Origin: Nodosilinea sp. LEGE 06152
Lineage (GTDB): Bacteria > Cyanobacteriota > Cyanobacteriia > Phormidesmidales > Phormidesmidaceae
NCBI RefSeq assembly: GCF_015207525.1
Contig: NZ_JADEWR010000025.1
Span: 17,192-81,191 of the forward strand
Direction of reading: 5' to 3'
DNA length: 64,000 bases
Shown in pieces: positions 60,747-64,000 of the stretch. The position numbers and the translations under genes are program-made. Under the pieces are notes generated by a model that ran no database searches, was not told the DNA's origin, and worked only from the letters and a program-made list of their open reading frames with translations. Position 1 is the first letter of the stretch. Each line of letters opens with the position of its first letter.

Positions 60747-61295
60747 AACTAATTAAACCTCGTAGACGTAGAAGCTAGAGATCGCTAGCTTTTCAGCATA
60801 TTTTGTCCAATAGTACGGCCCTGCTGCCGCTGAAACGTCGAGGCTACGTTCTTAGATACCGCGAAACCAGTCCTGTAGAGCATAAGATGTCCATTTTGAC
60901 AAAATATGGCGGAAATCACACGTTTCACACCTTAGGTCGGTCGGACTAGTTGCGAGGAATGCAACTTTTTGAAGCCAAAATTAGCATCAGCGATTTTAAT
61001 GAGAAATTCACCTAGAGTGACTATCCTGCAGGGCATACAGCCTTAGGGTAACTTCCTGTACGATTACTCACTCAACCCCAACAACGATTAACGCCCAAGC
61101 AAAGTGAGAATTTGTCTTCATGGAAGCTCCTAGTGGTGTTCGCGATATGGTTAGCGCCATGTCATCAGCGAAAAGGGAGCATGCCTATACACGCGATCGC
61201 CACCAATCCCCCCAAGATTCTGTGAGTTCATTGCGCTTTCGCCATCAGCCTTCTGTCCCAAGGGCACATTGAGGGCAATCACAGGGTTTTAGACC
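60747..61295. other. 549-base intergenic region upstream of the NERD-helicase gene
   Basis: No credible coding frame or RNA gene. It includes one HIP1-type GCGATCGC site. The helicase ATG at 61296 lacks a clear Shine-Dalgarno. Confidence 0.45.
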
Positions 61296-63155
61296 ATGGC
61301 TACTCTCATCCCTTCCTACAGCAGCTGCGCCTCTCGCATGACCGGGGGAGAACGCCGCCTAGCCCAGCGGCTCGAAACCAAGCTCGATGATGACTACCTG
61401 CTCTGGTACGACGTACCCGTAGGCCCCAAAGCCCTGCATCCCGATTTCATCCTCCTGCACCCCTCGCGCGGTCTCTTCGTGCTGGAGGTCAAAGACTGGA
61501 AGCTAGACACCATCAAGTCTGTAAACCCGGATGAGTTTGCGATCGCAACCCCACCCCAGGGCCTGATCAAACAGGTTAAAAATCCCCTCCACCAGGCGCG
61601 AGATTACGTCCTGGCCATGTGCTCACTACTGGAGCAAGACCCAGAGCTGGTGCAGCCCGCAGGCCGCTACCAGGGCAAGCTACGCTGCCCCTACGCCTAT
61701 GGTGTGGTGCTACCCAACATCACCCGCCGCATGTTCGACGCTGAGCCGGTGCTGGCCCAAGTCATTGATCCTCACGTGGTCATCTGCAAGGACGAAATGA
61801 CCGAGGCCGTAGACCCAGGGGCCTTTCAAGAACAGCTCTGGGCCATGAGCCACTACAACTTTGGCACCACCCTCACCAACGAGCAGATCGACCGCATCCG
61901 CTGGCACCTCTACCCAGAGATGCGAATCTCTGCCAAGCAGCTCTCTTTCTTCGACGATGAGCCCGCCGACACCCTACAGACCGCTATCCCGCAGGTGCTC
62001 AAGGTTATGGACCTACAGCAAGAGCAGCTGGCCCGCAGCCTGGGCGAGGGCCACCGAGTCATTCACGGGGTGGCTGGCTCTGGCAAAACCTTGATTTTGG
62101 CCTACCGCTGTCAGCATCTAGCAGAGGCCATGCAGACCGTTTTGGTGCTGTGCTTTAACGTAGCGCTGGCTTCAAGACTGCGATCGCTCATGAGAGAGAA
62201 GGGTCTAGAGCATCTGGTCACCGTCCGCCATTTCCATGGCTGGTGTACCGATGTGCTGAAGCAGCACCAGCTACCGCGCCCCGATTATCGGCAATACAAA
62301 GGCGCTGAGTACATCCAACGGCTAGAGGCTGCGGTGGTGGCCGCCGTCGAGGCTGGGAAGATTCCTACCGGCCAGTACGGGGCGGTGATGGTCGATGAGG
62401 GCCACGACTTTGCCCCTGAGTGGCTAAAGCTAGTCGCCCAGATGGTGAACCCCTCCACCGATTCCCTGCTGGTGCTCTACGACGATGCTCAAAATCTCTA
62501 CGGCCAGCAGGCCAAGCAGGAGTTCAGCTTCAAGAGCGTCGGCATTAAGGCCCAGGGCCGAACTACAATCCTCAAGCTCAACTACCGCAACACCGCCCAG
62601 GTGCTGATGCTGGCCTACGAGTTCGCTAAAGAGGTCATGCTACCCACCAGCACTGATGAGGACATGCCGCCCCTGGTGCAGCCTAACAGCGCCGGGCGCG
62701 AGGGGCCGGTACCGGAGCTGGTCAAGTGCCGGAGCTATAAGGCCGAGATAGATCACATCATCCAGAGAGCCCAGCAGCTGCAAGAGCGGGGGATTCCTTG
62801 GAATGAGATGGCGATTATCTACCGCGAGAAATGGATGGGAGAGAAAGCATTCCAACAACTCCAGCAGGCCGGGTTGCCCGTGGACTGGCTCAACCGGAGC
62901 AGCAGCAGCCGTAACTTTGACCCATCGACCCAAAGCATCAAGCTGATGACGATGCACGCGAGCAAGGGGCTAGAGTTCCCGGTGGTGTTCATTCCTGGGG
63001 TGGGCTATCTGCCGAACCGCTATAACGATGTGGCTGATGAGGCCCGGTTGCTCTATGTGGCCATGACCAGGGCGATCGAGGTGCTGGTGTTAAGCTGCGA
63101 TCGCAGGTCCGTGTTTGCTGAGCGCCTGGAGAGGGCGTTGGGGAAGGTGGGGTAG
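61296..63155 (+). CDS. NERD nuclease plus UvrD-type helicase fusion
   Basis: The 619-residue protein opens with a NERD domain (HPDFILLHPSRGLFVLEVKD, with D50 and E64-x-K66 as candidate nuclease residues). A superfamily 1 helicase follows: GVAGSGKT (258-265), MVDEGHDF near 378, MTMHASKGLEFPVVFIPG and LLYVAMTRA close to the end. It would unwind and perhaps cut DNA. Such NERD-helicases occur in defence islands and on mobile elements; one comparable architecture has been tested as an anti-phage nuclease-helicase. It stands alone between a gene remnant and an IS5-type element. The fold is certain, the role is not. Confidence 0.85.
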   Translation: MATLIPSYSSCASRMTGGERRLAQRLETKLDDDYLLWYDVPVGPKALHPDFILLHPSRGLFVLEVKDWKLDTIKSVNPDEFAIATPPQGLIKQVKNPLHQARDYVLAMCSLLEQDPELVQPAGRYQGKLRCPYAYGVVLPNITRRMFDAEPVLAQVIDPHVVICKDEMTEAVDPGAFQEQLWAMSHYNFGTTLTNEQIDRIRWHLYPEMRISAKQLSFFDDEPADTLQTAIPQVLKVMDLQQEQLARSLGEGHRVIHGVAGSGKTLILAYRCQHLAEAMQTVLVLCFNVALASRLRSLMREKGLEHLVTVRHFHGWCTDVLKQHQLPRPDYRQYKGAEYIQRLEAAVVAAVEAGKIPTGQYGAVMVDEGHDFAPEWLKLVAQMVNPSTDSLLVLYDDAQNLYGQQAKQEFSFKSVGIKAQGRTTILKLNYRNTAQVLMLAYEFAKEVMLPTSTDEDMPPLVQPNSAGREGPVPELVKCRSYKAEIDHIIQRAQQLQERGIPWNEMAIIYREKWMGEKAFQQLQQAGLPVDWLNRSSSSRNFDPSTQSIKLMTMHASKGLEFPVVFIPGVGYLPNRYNDVADEARLLYVAMTRAIEVLVLSCDRRSVFAERLERALGKVG

Positions 63156-63250
63156 TTTTCTGGAGGAATGGCGGCGGTAAGATCTTTCCTAAAGACCATC
63201 TCTTTGCCTCAGACTGACAAACTTAGTCAATATCTAATTTAAAATACTTA

Positions 63251-64000
63251 GAGGGCGTTTGAGAAGTTAACTGGGCAGTAAAAAAGCTCACACGGTCTAG
63301 GCTGAGATTACTAAGACTACAGCCCCGTGAGAGCGATGAGTAAAGCCTACACTAGCAATTTGACCCGTGACCAGTTTGAGTTGATTGAGCCCTTGTTGCC
63401 AGCGGCAAAGCCCGGAGGGCGACCCCGAACGGTCTGTCTGTGGGCGGTGCTCAATGCAATCTTCTATCTGGTCGCTCAAGGGTGTAGTTGGCGGGATTTG
63501 CCGGGTGACTTTCCGGCGTGGCAAACGGTGTACACCTACTACCGTAACTGGGTCAAGGATGGTACCTGGGATGCTCTCCATGAGCGGTTACGAGGCTGGG
63601 CACGTGCGGCCCATGACCGCTCCGAGAGTCCGTCGGAAGTGATTCTGGACAGTCAAAGCGTGGCCACCGCACCGATGGTGCATCGCTCAGTGGGCTATGA
63701 CGTGGCCAAAGCGACTAAAGGGCGAAAGCGGCATCTGGTAGTCGATACCCTGGGCCTAATGATGGCGGTTGTGGTCACTGCGGCTAGCGTTCCTGAGAGA
63801 ACTGGAGGCCAGCAGGCACTGCAAAAGCTTCATCGCATGGGGGAACGGGCCGCGCGAGTTTATCTGGTCTGGGCCGACGGCGGTTATAGCGGCCCCAACT
63901 TTCTGCAATGGGCGATGGATACCTTAGGTTGGATCGTCCAGGTCGTCTTGCGACCTCACGAATCGAAGGGCTTCGTCTTGCTTAAAAAACGCTGGGTGGT
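63251..64000 (+). mobile_element. IS5-type element (partial, runs off the right edge)
   Basis: The candidate left end GAGGGCGTTTGAGAAGTTAA starts directly after TTA, consistent with the IS5/IS1031 type that inserts at short T-A-rich triplets. It carries the transposase gene described next. The right end is outside the window. Confidence 0.65.
63336..64000 (+). CDS. IS5-family transposase (partial)
   Basis: From the ATG at 63336 (MSKAYTSNLTRDQFELIEPL) the frame is open for 221 codons to the window edge. It has the DUF4096-type N-terminus (AIFYLVAQGCSWRDLPGDFP), the first catalytic Asp in VILDSQSV, and the second in VWADGGYSG. The last catalytic residue would be beyond the edge. No frameshift is seen in the visible part. 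Confidence 0.88.
   Translation, partial: MSKAYTSNLTRDQFELIEPLLPAAKPGGRPRTVCLWAVLNAIFYLVAQGCSWRDLPGDFPAWQTVYTYYRNWVKDGTWDALHERLRGWARAAHDRSESPSEVILDSQSVATAPMVHRSVGYDVAKATKGRKRHLVVDTLGLMMAVVVTAASVPERTGGQQALQKLHRMGERAARVYLVWADGGYSGPNFLQWAMDTLGWIVQVVLRPHESKGFVLLKKRWV

Noticed and set aside
1..64000. tRNA or rRNA genes
   Set aside because: No cloverleaf-like sequence with conserved T-loop (GTTCGA-type) context or rRNA segment was recognised by eye; a covariance-model scan would settle this.

Overview
The window looks like part of a large conjugative plasmid (or integrated conjugative element) of a filamentous cyanobacterium. The evidence for a cyanobacterium is the many GCGATCGC-type (HIP1) octamers, a Psb34/Ssl1498-like photosystem protein, a DUF4278 protein behind a glutamine-riboswitch-like leader, and a transfer apparatus of the kind described from cyanobacterial plasmids (MPF_C type, an inference from gene content). 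A genus cannot be assigned from what is visible. Layout, left to right. 1-9052 (minus strand): a BREX phage-defence operon read as XRE regulator, brxE, brxA, brxB, brxC, pglX, with pglX cut by the window edge; brxE points to the type 6 subclass. 9053-10105: a gene remnant and a membrane NERD-nuclease-like protein. 10289-24935 (minus): an operon-like block with a secreted two-domain peptidoglycan hydrolase, small secreted/lipoproteins, a giant adenine-methyltransferase/helicase reading frame related in architecture to phage P1 DarB, and a primase-polymerase. 24936-28889: an AT-rich cargo segment with a type II Thoeris-like pair (TIR protein plus TM-Macro effector) and a pentapeptide-repeat/TIR-like protein, lying between two blocks of transfer genes that point the same way. 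28890-43407 (minus): the type IV secretion genes, from a polytopic membrane protein through VirB4, VirB5-, VirB6-, VirB8-, VirB10- and VirB9-like proteins to the VirD4-type coupling ATPase. 43682-45714: a divergent regulator with a degenerate receiver domain, a signal peptidase and small proteins. 45716-47500: an IS200/IS605 element with tnpB and tnpA divergent. 47950-50979: small plasmid proteins and a parA/parB partition pair. 50994-55051: an accessory patch with a broken nuclease gene, the psb34-like gene, an IS701/IS4-type element, the riboswitch-controlled DUF4278 gene, a transposase remnant and a diverged intergenic repeat. 55479-63155: a 1515-residue STAND-type NTPase with a Cap4-like nuclease domain, and a NERD-nuclease/UvrD-type helicase. 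The right edge enters an IS5-type element. How it fits together: partition (parA/B), replication (primase-polymerase) and conjugation (T4SS, coupling protein, peptidoglycan hydrolase, signal peptidase) form the backbone. BREX, Thoeris, the STAND nuclease and possibly both NERD proteins form a layered defence cargo. The DarB-like methyltransferase/helicase could protect the element's own DNA on entry into a new host. No relaxase gene was recognised in the window. The observations most worth following are: (1) the methyltransferase/helicase frame contains a 180-codon stretch where a different frame is the one that looks like protein, with a strong internal ribosome site for the helicase; (2) defence cargo inserted in the transfer block; (3) a domain shared by the peptidoglycan hydrolase and a T4SS-linked protein; (4) a glutamine-riboswitch leader that can mask a ribosome site by base pairing.
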